Source: Trichomonas vaginalis G3 | Lineage: Eukaryota > Parabasalia > Trichomonadida > Trichomonadidae | Reading direction: 5' to 3' | DNA length: 64,000 nucleotides | Assembly (NCBI RefSeq): GCF_026262505.1 | Contig: NC_067204.1 | Location: 7,845,797-7,909,796, forward strand | In this document: piece by piece, positions 12,009 to 19,178 of the stretch | Numbering within the stretch: position 1 is the stretch's first letter | Layout: every line of letters starts with the position of its first letter | Program-made: the position numbers and the translations under genes | The notes under the pieces: generated by a model | The model's input: the letters and a program-made list of their open reading frames with translations, nothing else | Database searches by the model: none | What the model was told of the DNA's origin: nothing

Positions 12009-12457
12009 TTACATGTCAAATTTCTTCTCTGGAACTGGTTCAGGTTCTTTCTTCTCTTCTTCTACTTTCTTTTCTTTCTTTTCTCTCTTCTTCTTCTTTT
12101 CTGGTGGAGTTATGTCAAATTTCTCGAACCATATTTATGTAAAAGTTCTTTGTCCTTTAATAGCTCTTCTATTCTGTTTTCTATTTCATCTTCAAGAACA
12201 GCGCATGTGTCTTCTTTGCATTCTAAGAACTTTTGTTGGACTTCATCTTTCCAATCGGCGTCATCTCTGTCAACAAGTCTGTCATTGACAAATTTTAAGA
12301 CTGCTCTTTGTAATGTTTTATGGTTCTTGTCATATTCCCAGAAACAGAACTTTAGAACAAATTCACCTTTCTTGTTTACACTATGTAAGATTTTATGGTC
12401 GACAGATGTTTTGTCGAAAAGTTTGTCTCGAATATAGATAGCGAAATCGCTAGACAT
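12009..12457 (-). CDS. Basic-tailed Maverick protein, one frameshift
   Basis: ATG at 12457, about 150 codons with a +1/+4-class break at 12129-12137 (ACCATATTTATG on the plus strand). The first 110 residues are charged and helical, with several Cys and Trp. After the break comes a Lys/Glu-rich, Lys-dominated stretch ending near 12009, suggesting nucleic-acid binding. It is divergent from the packaging ATPase across 35 bp of AT-rich DNA. Family not recognised. Confidence 0.55.
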
Positions 12458-12492
12458 TTTCAAAAGATAAAAATTTTAATTTTTCTAAAAAT

Positions 12493-13364
12493 ATGTTAGA
12501 AAAAAAGTTTGCTGACATTGACAAAAAATTTGAGAATGTTTTAAAAGAACAAGAGGAAGTTGAAAATGCTCAGATAAAACCCATACATGACAAGTTCTTA
12601 TTTGCTCAGAATGGTATAACAGGTCTAATTGCACCACCTGGGTCGGGTAAGACTTTCACTTATCTTAAAATGGCTGCACAACAACAAGAACTAGATGAGA
12701 AGAACCCATTCTATGAGTTAGTAGTCATTTGTAGTACTTCTGGTCAATTTGACCAAACCGTAATTCGTTCAAAGATATTATAAAGAAGTCTAAGTTAGTA
12801 TGTATAAAAGACTCTGAGTTGTTAGATTGGATAAAGAAGTACCAAAGAAGAGTTTTGAAGTACAATGCTATAAATGAGTATGTCAATTCGAAGTTTAAAG
12901 ACCCAAATGAGGAAATGCAGAGAATATTAGAGAAGAAACACTTCAGAAACAAACAGAAAGAGATAGAATACATTTCGAAGAAATTGCAATCTTACGATTG
13001 GAAGACTTACCCTCACAGATGTCTTCTTATCTTAGATGATTTCGCCTCTCATCCTTTGTTAAAGAACAGAGAACAAGATATGTGTCGAATTCTTAAGAAG
13101 CTCAGACACTTTAACATCTCAGTTGTCATTTGTGTACAGACAGCAAAGAGTTTAAGTAAGGATGTTAAAAGAATACTTACTGATATCATACTTTTCCCTG
13201 GATTGTCCGAAGACGATTTCATGGAACTTATGAAAGAGTCCATGGCAGGTAAGTTTGACAGACATGAACTCTGGGAGAAGTACAAAGTCATACAAGACCC
13301 TCATACTTCTTTCAGAATTCACATCTACGCGAACAAAGTTCAAATTGTAAAAAGTCAAGCTTGA
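12493..13364 (+). CDS. DNA-packaging ATPase (A32/FtsK-HerA type), one frameshift
   Basis: About 290 codons: frame 12493-12783, then a frame entering before 12819 and ending at 13364. The switch maps to 12759-12766 (CCGTAATTC) and is of the +1/+4 class. Walker A is APPGSGKT (about 12628-12651). Walker B is a Leu-Leu-Ile-Leu-Asp-Asp run near 13023-13040. A Gln-containing sensor motif (Cys-Val-Gln-Thr) follows near 13135. This is the Polinton packaging motor that pumps DNA into preformed capsids. Its last 38 bp are duplicated downstream at 14972-15009. Confidence 0.85.
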
Positions 13365-13369
13365 AAAAT
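13332..13369 (+). repeat. Direct repeat, copy 1 (3' end of ATPase gene)
   Basis: AACAAAGTTCAAATTG through TTGAAAAAT, 38 bp, is identical to 14972-15009 in the same orientation. The two copies bracket a 1.6-kb segment with one gene and four GGTGAA-type repeats. Confidence 0.85.
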
Positions 13370-13500
13370 AAAGAGTTCATCTACTCTACTTGTTTGAAGT
13401 TGTCAAAATACTCTGTTATTTTTCACGATTTTCATGAGTTTTGGCTACCCCTGTAAAAGTCGGTCTAGAGAAATTTCATGAAATTTGGTCATTTTTCAGC

Positions 13501-13773
13501 AAAAATATATTTTAGGTGAAGAGGTGAGATTTCACCTCTTTTTTCACCTGTTTTTTCACCTCAGTTATTTTATAAGCGTTTCACATGGTAAACGTTATTT
13601 TTTAAATTTTGTGAAAACTCAACGGTTTGACACAAGCCCTAAAAATTATTTTACTCAGAATTTTGTTGCTGAATTCAATAAAAATATATTTTAGGTGAAG
13701 AGGTGAGATTTCACCTCTTTTTTCACCTCTTTTTTCACCTCTTTTTTCACCTGTTATTTTATAAGCGTTTTAC
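13501..13773 (+). repeat. Two GGTGAA/TTCACC repeat units
   Basis: Unit 13501-13583 and unit 13680-13773 share AAATATATTTTAGGTGAAGAGG, a GAGGTGA-GATT-TCACCTC palindrome, two or three TTTTTTCACCT steps and GTTATTTTATAAGCGTTT. Both lie just after the ATPase gene. Two further units sit at 14746-14806 and 14898-14961 in the opposite direction. No CRISPR features are present: spacers are few and non-uniform. Confidence 0.8.
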
Positions 13774-14673
13774 ATGAATTGTATGATGTATATTTGAAAT
13801 CCTAAACAATTTCGTAGCTTCTATTTCTTCTGTCAGTACATCGAATGTTTTAACGATACCGAAAGTTTCTTTATACTTCTTCTTGACGTCAGATAGAAGG
13901 AAATCGTCAGCAGTTGGATAGTTTTTGTTCAGAAATGCTAACATGTTCATTTTATCTTCTGCTGGTTTCTCTACTTCTTTCTTTAAGTCAGCATAGTCGT
14001 TTCGCATACGTTCTATCTCTTTGACGGAGTAGTTATATTTCCTCATTGCTGCTTTACATTTTGAACATTGCGGGTTCATTTTAGCATTGTACATTGAAAC
14101 CTTACCTGCTAAAACAACTAAGGCGTCAATTGCTCTCTTTAACTCAAAAGTTGCTGGTTTTATTTGTTCGTTCCATACTTTACCTCTTCTATCTTTATCT
14201 CTTATCTGCCATACACATTTTGCAACCAACGAAACAAAGTTGTCGTAGGTCTTAAATTCTTCAGATTTATATATGTCAGAAACATTTTTATATACCATAT
14301 CGCAGTCTTTGTCCATGACTTTGTGGTTGCAATGAAATCCAAGAAACTCATAGTTTACCTTTCGTATGAACTTCTTTATTTCTACCGAGTCAGTTGCTTT
14401 GACTTCTATTTCATCGAATTCAGGAATAGTAAGCTTTTGTTGTTGTATTTCAGGAAGTTTAGGTAGATGGTCAATAATATCCTGCATTTCATAAAGATAC
14501 TGTTCATTTGTTTCATCTTTCGCACTACAGTCTAAATCTCCTTGGAGAAGTTCTTGCTTTATCTTCTGGATTGTTGTTTCGAAAGTATATGAAGAAGGAA
14601 TGAAGCTTTTCATCTCTACTAACATTGAAGTTGGGTTCATGACTAAAGAGTTTGGTGCTGTTGTTGCTAACAT
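13759..14673 (-). CDS. Cassette protein of unknown function, intact
   Basis: 304 residues from ATG 14673 (an upstream extension would translate the repeat and is unlikely). No frameshift. Hydrophilic, helix-rich, with a Cys-x2-Cys pair at about residue 200 that could bind metal with other residues, and a basic C-terminal domain resembling a winged-helix fold in pattern only. It is bracketed by inverted GGTGAA repeats and a 38-bp direct repeat, so it looks like an inserted cassette. No family recognised. Confidence 0.6.
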   Translation of the reverse strand: MLATTAPNSLVMNPTSMLVEMKSFIPSSYTFETTIQKIKQELLQGDLDCSAKDETNEQYLYEMQDIIDHLPKLPEIQQQKLTIPEFDEIEVKATDSVEIKKFIRKVNYEFLGFHCNHKVMDKDCDMVYKNVSDIYKSEEFKTYDNFVSLVAKCVWQIRDKDRRGKVWNEQIKPATFELKRAIDALVVLAGKVSMYNAKMNPQCSKCKAAMRKYNYSVKEIERMRNDYADLKKEVEKPAEDKMNMLAFLNKNYPTADDFLLSDVKKKYKETFGIVKTFDVLTEEIEATKLFRISNIHHTIHVKRL

Positions 14674-14745
14674 GTTCTTACAATAAAAATAAAAAAATAT
14701 TTTTTTAAAAAAACCAACTTTATTTTTTATTTCGGGAAAATTCAT

Positions 14746-14961
14746 GAGGTGAAAAAAGAGGTGAAAAAAGAGGTGAAATCTCACCTCTTCACCTAAAATA
14801 TATTTTTGTCTGATTTACGCTCATTACGATGAAGTTTCGACAAAACATTTACGTTCATGTTTGACAAAACATTTACGATGAAATCATGAAAATTCATGAG
14901 GTGAAAAAAGAGGTGAAAAAAGAGGTGAAATCTCACCTCTTCACCTAAAATATATTTTTAT
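14746..14961 (-). repeat. Two inverted GGTGAA repeat units
   Basis: Units at 14746-14806 and 14898-14961 are the reverse complement of those at 13501-13773. The outer one keeps 43 bp of shared flank (GAATTCAATAAAAATATATT core) with 13662 onward. A short tandem ACATTTACG(A/T)T lies between them at 14845-14885. Confidence 0.8.
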
Positions 14962-14971
14962 TGAATTCAGC

Positions 14972-15009
14972 AACAAAGTTCAAATTGTAAAAAGTCAAGC
15001 TTGAAAAAT
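14972..15009 (+). repeat. Direct repeat, copy 2 (orphan ATPase 3' end)
   Basis: Identical to 13332-13369, but here preceded by non-ATPase sequence. It shows that the 13370-14971 segment was inserted or duplicated after the ATPase gene was in place. Confidence 0.85.
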
Positions 15010-15023
15010 CTAAGTGTTTAGTC

Positions 15024-15203
15024 TTAGTAAGATGGTAGCTTCTTAAAGCATATGCCGTCCTTGAGTTTTATGTACGTGAAGAGAAGTACAATGAATTCAA
15101 TTACGAGTACAATTGCAATGACAACTAAGGCAACTATTTTTGTCTTTTGCCAGCAAGGGTACTTCTTCTCTTCCAATGGTTCGGGAGAACTATACTCACT
15201 CAT
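15024..15203 (-). CDS. Small single-pass membrane protein
   Basis: 59 residues from ATG 15203. About 20 hydrophilic residues, then a strongly hydrophobic helix of about 24 residues rich in Val, Ile, Ala and Leu, then a short Lys-rich tail. No frameshift. It is divergent from the ORF at 15247 across a short region with GTGTCATTTTTT, which fits the initiator motif in the plus direction. Function unknown. Confidence 0.55.
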   Translation of the reverse strand: MSEYSSPEPLEEKKYPCWQKTKIVALVVIAIVLVIEFIVLLFTYIKLKDGICFKKLPSY

Positions 15204-15246
15204 GAGAAATGCCAAAACGGTTTAATAGAAAAAGTGTCATTTTTTC

Positions 15247-15441
15247 ATGTCCGAAGACTCGAAGGTGCAACACTTCCAAAATACCGACGAACTCAGAAGA
15301 GCAGCATGGCAGTATCTTCTTGACAACTTCTTTGAGTTCTCCAGGTACACCTTGGAAAATGCTGAAGAACTCCGACACAGAGAATTTGGAGAAATTGCAC
15401 TCCAATACTACCTTGACAAACAAAGGGTAAACAAAGGGTAA
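15247..15441 (+). CDS. Small hydrophilic Maverick protein
   Basis: 64 residues, intact, beginning 12 bp after GTGTCATTTTTT (initiator-like TCATT). Helical, rich in Glu, Gln, Leu, Arg and aromatic residues. The C-terminus carries a short tandem repeat. The codon use is less AT-biased than in the capsid block. No family recognised. Confidence 0.5.
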   Translation: MSEDSKVQHFQNTDELRRAAWQYLLDNFFEFSRYTLENAEELRHREFGEIALQYYLDKQRVNKG

Positions 15442-15482
15442 AATAAGACTAAAAACTTAACGTTTAAAAAGTGACATTTTTA

Positions 15483-15683
15483 ATGAGCTCCGAGTCACCG
15501 AGAAAACTTGGTCAGATGTTAGCAGCTTACTTCCCTGAGGAGGATGGAAGCGTTACATACGTAAGGTTCAAAAACAACGAACCTGGAATTGCGTACCAAA
15601 TTCGCAATTACATGACCATGGAAGAGTACGAAAGGTTTCTACAAGAGAAACCAGCTCTAAACAACTCAGAAAAGAAAGAGTAA
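15483..15683 (+). CDS. Small hydrophilic Maverick protein
   Basis: 66 residues from ATG 15483, which follows AAAAAGTGACATTTTTA, the promoter-type motif seen before host genes. Mixed alpha/beta composition, ends in Lys-Lys-Glu. Intact. Convergent with the gene ending at 15712. No family recognised. Confidence 0.5.
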   Translation: MSSESPRKLGQMLAAYFPEEDGSVTYVRFKNNEPGIAYQIRNYMTMEEYERFLQEKPALNNSEKKE

Positions 15684-15711
15684 AAAGTTTAACTCGTAAT
15701 TGTTTATTTTT

Positions 15712-16320
15712 TTACTTGTATGGGCAAGCTGCAAGAATGAAGTCGACTATCTCAGTCTTTGTCTTGACCAGTTGGACTGCTCTTGCGAGTACGTCTGTTT
15801 TGCGGTCTCCAGCTGGTGTCTGACCTTCGTAATTGCGCATGTTCTTGAGAGCTCCAACTGTAAATGGCTGTAAGATGAAGAGTCTCTCAGACTGCTTGAG
15901 GTAGTCTTCACGGTCACGAACCGAATCTGTGGTACGAGTCGAATTGGTCGACCTTAGGGAAGAGACTGAAAGCCTGTCATCTTCCATAGGGGCTGTGGCA
16001 TACTCTTTGCGTAAACGGTTCAGACCTTCTTCGAACTCTTGGTCTCTCTTCGATTGGGATTGAGATTGGAATTGGGGTGGAGGGTTTGACATGAACATCC
16101 AAGGGTTAGGGAAGTAAGGCATGGGTTGAGGAGGGTAGTTTGGAAAGCCTTGTGGTGGGTAGTTTGGAAAGCCTTGTGGTGGGTAGTAACCTTGAGGTGG
16201 AAATTGGTAGTAATTCGGAGGTCCTTGTTGGAACTGAGGTTGCTGAGGAGACTGTTGTGGTGCTGGAGCATGCTGTTCCTCTGGCTGTGGAACGGGTTCA
16301 GTAGGTGGGACGTCGGACAT
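15712..16320 (-). CDS. Pro/Gln-rich Maverick protein
   Basis: 202 residues, intact. The first 90 are Pro, Gln, Tyr and Phe in short repeats (Pro-Pro-Gln-Gly-Phe/Tyr, including a 21-bp duplication at 16140-16185). The rest is a helical, charged domain ending in Cys-Pro-Tyr-Lys. The N-terminal half resembles disordered or virion-tail segments. The start lies close to the 21-bp tandem repeats upstream. Function unknown. Confidence 0.6.
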   Translation of the reverse strand: MSDVPPTEPVPQPEEQHAPAPQQSPQQPQFQQGPPNYYQFPPQGYYPPQGFPNYPPQGFPNYPPQPMPYFPNPWMFMSNPPPQFQSQSQSKRDQEFEEGLNRLRKEYATAPMEDDRLSVSSLRSTNSTRTTDSVRDREDYLKQSERLFILQPFTVGALKNMRNYEGQTPAGDRKTDVLARAVQLVKTKTEIVDFILAACPYK

Positions 16321-16351
16321 TCGTTTGTGTCTTAACCGTCTTTGTTCTGAA

Positions 16352-16686
16352 ACAATATAATATTGTCTTGAAAAAGTACAACATTGTCTTGAAAAAGTAC
16401 AACATTGTCTTGAAAAAGTACAACATTGTCTTGAAAAAGTACAACATTGTCTTGAAAAAGTACAACATTGTCTTGAAAAAGTACAACATTGTTCTGAAAA
16501 AGTTCAAGACTTGTTCTGAAAAAGTACAGCTGTACTCAAATTTGAGAGACATTGTACTGAATTTATACAACATTGTTCTGAAAAAGTACAACATTGTTCT
16601 GAAAAAGTACAATATTGTCTTGAAAAAGTACAACATTGTCTTGAAAAAGTACAACATTGTCTTGAAAAAGTACAATATTGTACTGA
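16352..16686. repeat. 21-bp tandem repeat array, about 15 units
   Basis: Unit AACATTGTCTTGAAAAAGTAC, with variant units having TTCTG for TCTTG and a degenerate middle part (16500-16565). Because 21 is divisible by 3, both strands give long repetitive ORFs; I treat neither as a gene. It lies between two divergent genes (16320 and 16693), so it may act as promoter DNA. Confidence 0.9.
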
Positions 16687-16692
16687 CTCAGT

Positions 16693-17023
16693 ATGGAGCT
16701 TGACCCCTTAGACGAAGCAATTTATCTAATTGAGGTAAATGAAACCGTGAAGGAATATCTCAGCAAGTGCAAACCAAGCAAGTCCATTGGCTTCTGGTTG
16801 TCCAAGAATAGTGTCTTAAAGTTGGAAATTGAAACAGGTGTTGCAATTCAAGTTCCAGAAGGGCACTGCATTCGATGATATTAAGGATGTGAAGAAAGAA
16901 GCCCTCTTGAAGTTCTTCATGAAACGTCCTTGGATACTACTTCCATATCGTGAGAGCCCAATTCACGAATTACACAAATTCTCAGAGCACTACTTCACTA
17001 CTCTGGACAGCCGTTCTTCATAA
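16693..17023 (+). CDS. Maverick protein of unknown function, one frameshift
   Basis: ATG at 16693, about 110 codons. The first frame ends at 16878 and the second continues to 17023. Here dropping one G in the GGG at 16859-16862 joins them, so this is a simple indel unlike the common TATA class. Acidic N-terminus, basic aromatic C-terminus. It follows the tandem repeat directly. No family recognised. Confidence 0.45.
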
Positions 17024-17095
17024 CCTCAGAAGGCGACATCCAACCAATTCTTCAGCCAGTTCAGTAAACATCTCATTTTAACTTCACTTTTTTTT

Positions 17096-17380
17096 ATGTT
17101 TTTACTCACACTCGTACTCAACAGGTTTGTGTACAACTATTTCAACTGTGAACCTTGTATTGACCGGTCTTCCTGCAAATGCAAGTTCGGTCAATACACA
17201 ATTTATGGTGGCAAGAAAGACAGTGGGGAATGTTATTCTGACATCTGTTGTTGCGCTCGAGAGAGAATTGAAATTCCAGACCCAACTCCAACACCAACAC
17301 TCAAGTTGCCAAAGACTCATGTGAAGAAGAAGCCTTCTGGTAAGTTTCTTATAGCCATATACATGGCACGCTTTGAGTAA
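17096..17380 (+). CDS. Cys-rich small protein
   Basis: 94 residues from ATG 17096, which follows CTTCACTTTTTTTT. It has ten cysteines between residues 18 and 52, including Cys-x-Cys and a Cys-Cys-Cys triplet, a hydrophobic N-terminus that may be a signal segment, and a Pro-Thr repeat before a basic tail. An overlapping frame starting at 17127 is also open, so the choice is not certain. Could be a secreted or metal-binding protein. Confidence 0.4.
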   Translation: MFLLTLVLNRFVYNYFNCEPCIDRSSCKCKFGQYTIYGGKKDSGECYSDICCCARERIEIPDPTPTPTLKLPKTHVKKKPSGKFLIAIYMARFE

Positions 17381-17402
17381 AAACATTTTTTTCATTTTTT
17401 GA

Positions 17403-17987
17403 ATGAAGCAAGTTAAATTCGTCCCACACCAATCTCAATGGACCGATGAAGAGTTTCAAGCCATGGTTGAAGGCGTTGAGAACGACATAGACGGCGAACT
17501 TGAAGGAGCTCAAACCACAATTGCAACCAAAATTGCAGGAGTCAAGGAACAGATAGCTCCACTTAAAGCTACCAAAGCTACTCTTGACCTCATGGATAGT
17601 TACCGTTTAGAAGTAAAGAGTGGAATAAGACAATTAAAATTGAAACTTCTAAACTACGAAGCTATACTCCAAAAGTTAGCAGAAATGAGAAGACTTTACC
17701 AGAGCTACTTACATGTAAGGGACTTACCTTCAAGCAGTCCGACCAAAGATGAATTTTCTGACATTGTCCCAATTTTGTCCGAAAGTCAGCTCAGATGTTT
17801 TGAACTGCTCCCAACATATCCAGAATATGAACGTTTGCCTGAACTCTTCCGCAATCTCAAAAAACGTTTTTTGGTTCTCATGTTCGAAACTTTTATCGGA
17901 AGAGACAACAAACGTTCAGAAGAAGAACAAGATATTATTTTAAACTTGTTGTATGACATAACTGTCATAACAAGCTTTTTGAAGTAA
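17403..17987 (+). CDS. Maverick helical protein of unknown function
   Basis: 194 residues, intact, ATG 17403, after a T-rich spacer. Predominantly helical with heptad-like Leu/Ile spacing between residues 30 and 110, then a more globular C-terminal half. Gene neighbours are all small accessory genes of the same orientation. No family recognised. Confidence 0.55.
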   Translation: MKQVKFVPHQSQWTDEEFQAMVEGVENDIDGELEGAQTTIATKIAGVKEQIAPLKATKATLDLMDSYRLEVKSGIRQLKLKLLNYEAILQKLAEMRRLYQSYLHVRDLPSSSPTKDEFSDIVPILSESQLRCFELLPTYPEYERLPELFRNLKKRFLVLMFETFIGRDNKRSEEEQDIILNLLYDITVITSFLK

Positions 17988-18019
17988 AACCGCCATTCTC
18001 AAACCACTTCATTTTTTCG

Positions 18020-18718
18020 ATGTCCGAACAAGCACCGAAGCCAAACTCAATGGCAGATGTCCTTTCAAGGTTGCCAGAAAAGCGCCCAGTTCAAATTCAA
18101 ATTGCCCAATTGAAAGCTCATCTGACAAACACCGTTAAGACTCTCCAAAGTAGTCTTATGGAAGAGATGACCAACTCAAAGCCGATGTCCTCATGAACCA
18201 AGCTTCCAATGAGAAATGCCTGAACGATTTCGGAAACCTTGCGCATTTACGAGAGAGAACCGAGACCTTGCCAGACTCATCTACCGTTTCTTCGAAGAGA
18301 TAGACGCCATCTGGAAGGTACTCGGAAAGGACAGAACATGCAACACCGTACTTCGTGAACACAAATTGAAGAAGGAATTGTCGAGGAAGAAGAGAAAAAA
18401 GAAACACGAAGAAGAAGAGGAAGAAGAGGAAGAAGAGAAACACGAAGAAGAGGAAGTTTGGGCAACCCTTGTTGCCGATGACGGTTACGAAATTTCCCAA
18501 CCCTACCCATACCAAATCCGCAACAAGGAGACCGGCAAGGTTCTTACCCCAGTCCTCAACAACTTGGGACACTTGAACCTTACCTTCGGAATCGGTTCAA
18601 TTCCATGGGCAAGCTTGTCGCAATTCAATGGGTTCCAAATCCAGACAAGAAGACGAGGGTCAGACACATTGACGGTGACAAGCTCAACAACCGTAAGGAG
18701 AACCTCGAGTGGTTCTAA
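18020..18718 (+). CDS. NUMOD4/HNH-type endonuclease, frameshifted
   Basis: About 235 codons in four frames: start 18020, breaks at 18164-18171 (GAGATGACC), 18243-18250 (GCATTTACG) and 18583-18589 (ACCTTCGG), all +1/+4 class, end at 18718. The N-terminal part is helical; the middle has a long Glu/Lys run (18400-18450). The C-terminal part has a Tyr-Glu-Ile-Ser opening typical of NUMOD4 and, in the last frame, the HNH core Arg-His-Ile-Asp-Gly-Asp-Lys-Leu-Asn-Asn-Arg with Asn-Leu-Glu-Trp after it. HNH enzymes of this type nick or cut DNA, often as homing or defence nucleases. The first H of the usual Asn-His-Ile-Asp-Gly is preceded by Arg here. Confidence 0.75.
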
Positions 18719-18793
18719 GAGTAAAAAATTTTTATTTTAGGGGGAAACCCCAAGTAAATTTAGGTGTTTTGTTATTTAGTTAAGTAGCTTAAA

Positions 18794-19033
18794 TTAAGAG
18801 AATTTGGACAAGTAGTTCCTGACCCTGAATTGGACTCTTTCGTCATCCCAGTTGCGTAGGAGGTCGTCCCAGAGGAGTTGGTAGAATTGCCAATCCAAGG
18901 ACGATTTGTCCTCCCAGGCATTGAGGATGTACTGCTCGTAGAGTCTCATGACCTCTGCCTTGCACCAGACACCCTCTCCCTTGGAACGTAAGGCTTCTTC
19001 GAAGTGCTCGAATGCGATTGGCTGCGTGACCAT
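18794..19033 (-). CDS. Small aromatic-rich Maverick protein
   Basis: 79 residues from ATG 19033, preceded on its strand by AAAAAGTGTCATTTCAG. Rich in Trp (six), Leu, Glu and Arg; intact. Divergent from the small ORF at 19064. No family recognised. Confidence 0.5.
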   Translation of the reverse strand: MVTQPIAFEHFEEALRSKGEGVWCKAEVMRLYEQYILNAWEDKSSLDWQFYQLLWDDLLRNWDDERVQFRVRNYLSKFS

Positions 19034-19063
19034 CTGAAATGACACTTTTTGTCCGTTTGGTCA

Positions 19064-19171
19064 ATGTTCGTGTCTCGTGCCATAGTCGACGAAAATACAG
19101 ACAAACAGGTTATATATGAGTTTGAGACCAAGAATGGTGTAACTCGACCTGTCCGATTCAAATTCGAATAA
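19064..19171 (+). CDS. 35-residue Maverick ORF
   Basis: ATG 19064 to TAA 19171. Begins shortly after TGACACTTTTTGTCC and ends just before an AAAATTTTTT spacer that marks other gene ends in the element. Hydrophilic, beta-prone. The defined boundary signals are the only support. Confidence 0.35.
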   Translation: MFVSRAIVDENTDKQVIYEFETKNGVTRPVRFKFE

Positions 19172-19178
19172 AAATTTT

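Noticed and set aside
12013-12437. Plus-strand ORFs at 12.0-12.4 kb
   Set aside because: Antisense to the basic-tailed minus-strand gene, with Phe/Ser-rich composition typical of shadows of Lys/Glu-rich genes.
13501-14961. CRISPR-like array
   Set aside because: Units are few, differ in length and lie in both directions; no spacers of constant size, and the organism is a eukaryote.
16298-16703. Long ORFs on both strands over the 21-bp repeats
   Set aside because: Produced by a stop-free tandem unit; equal coding on both strands and no ordinary protein segment.
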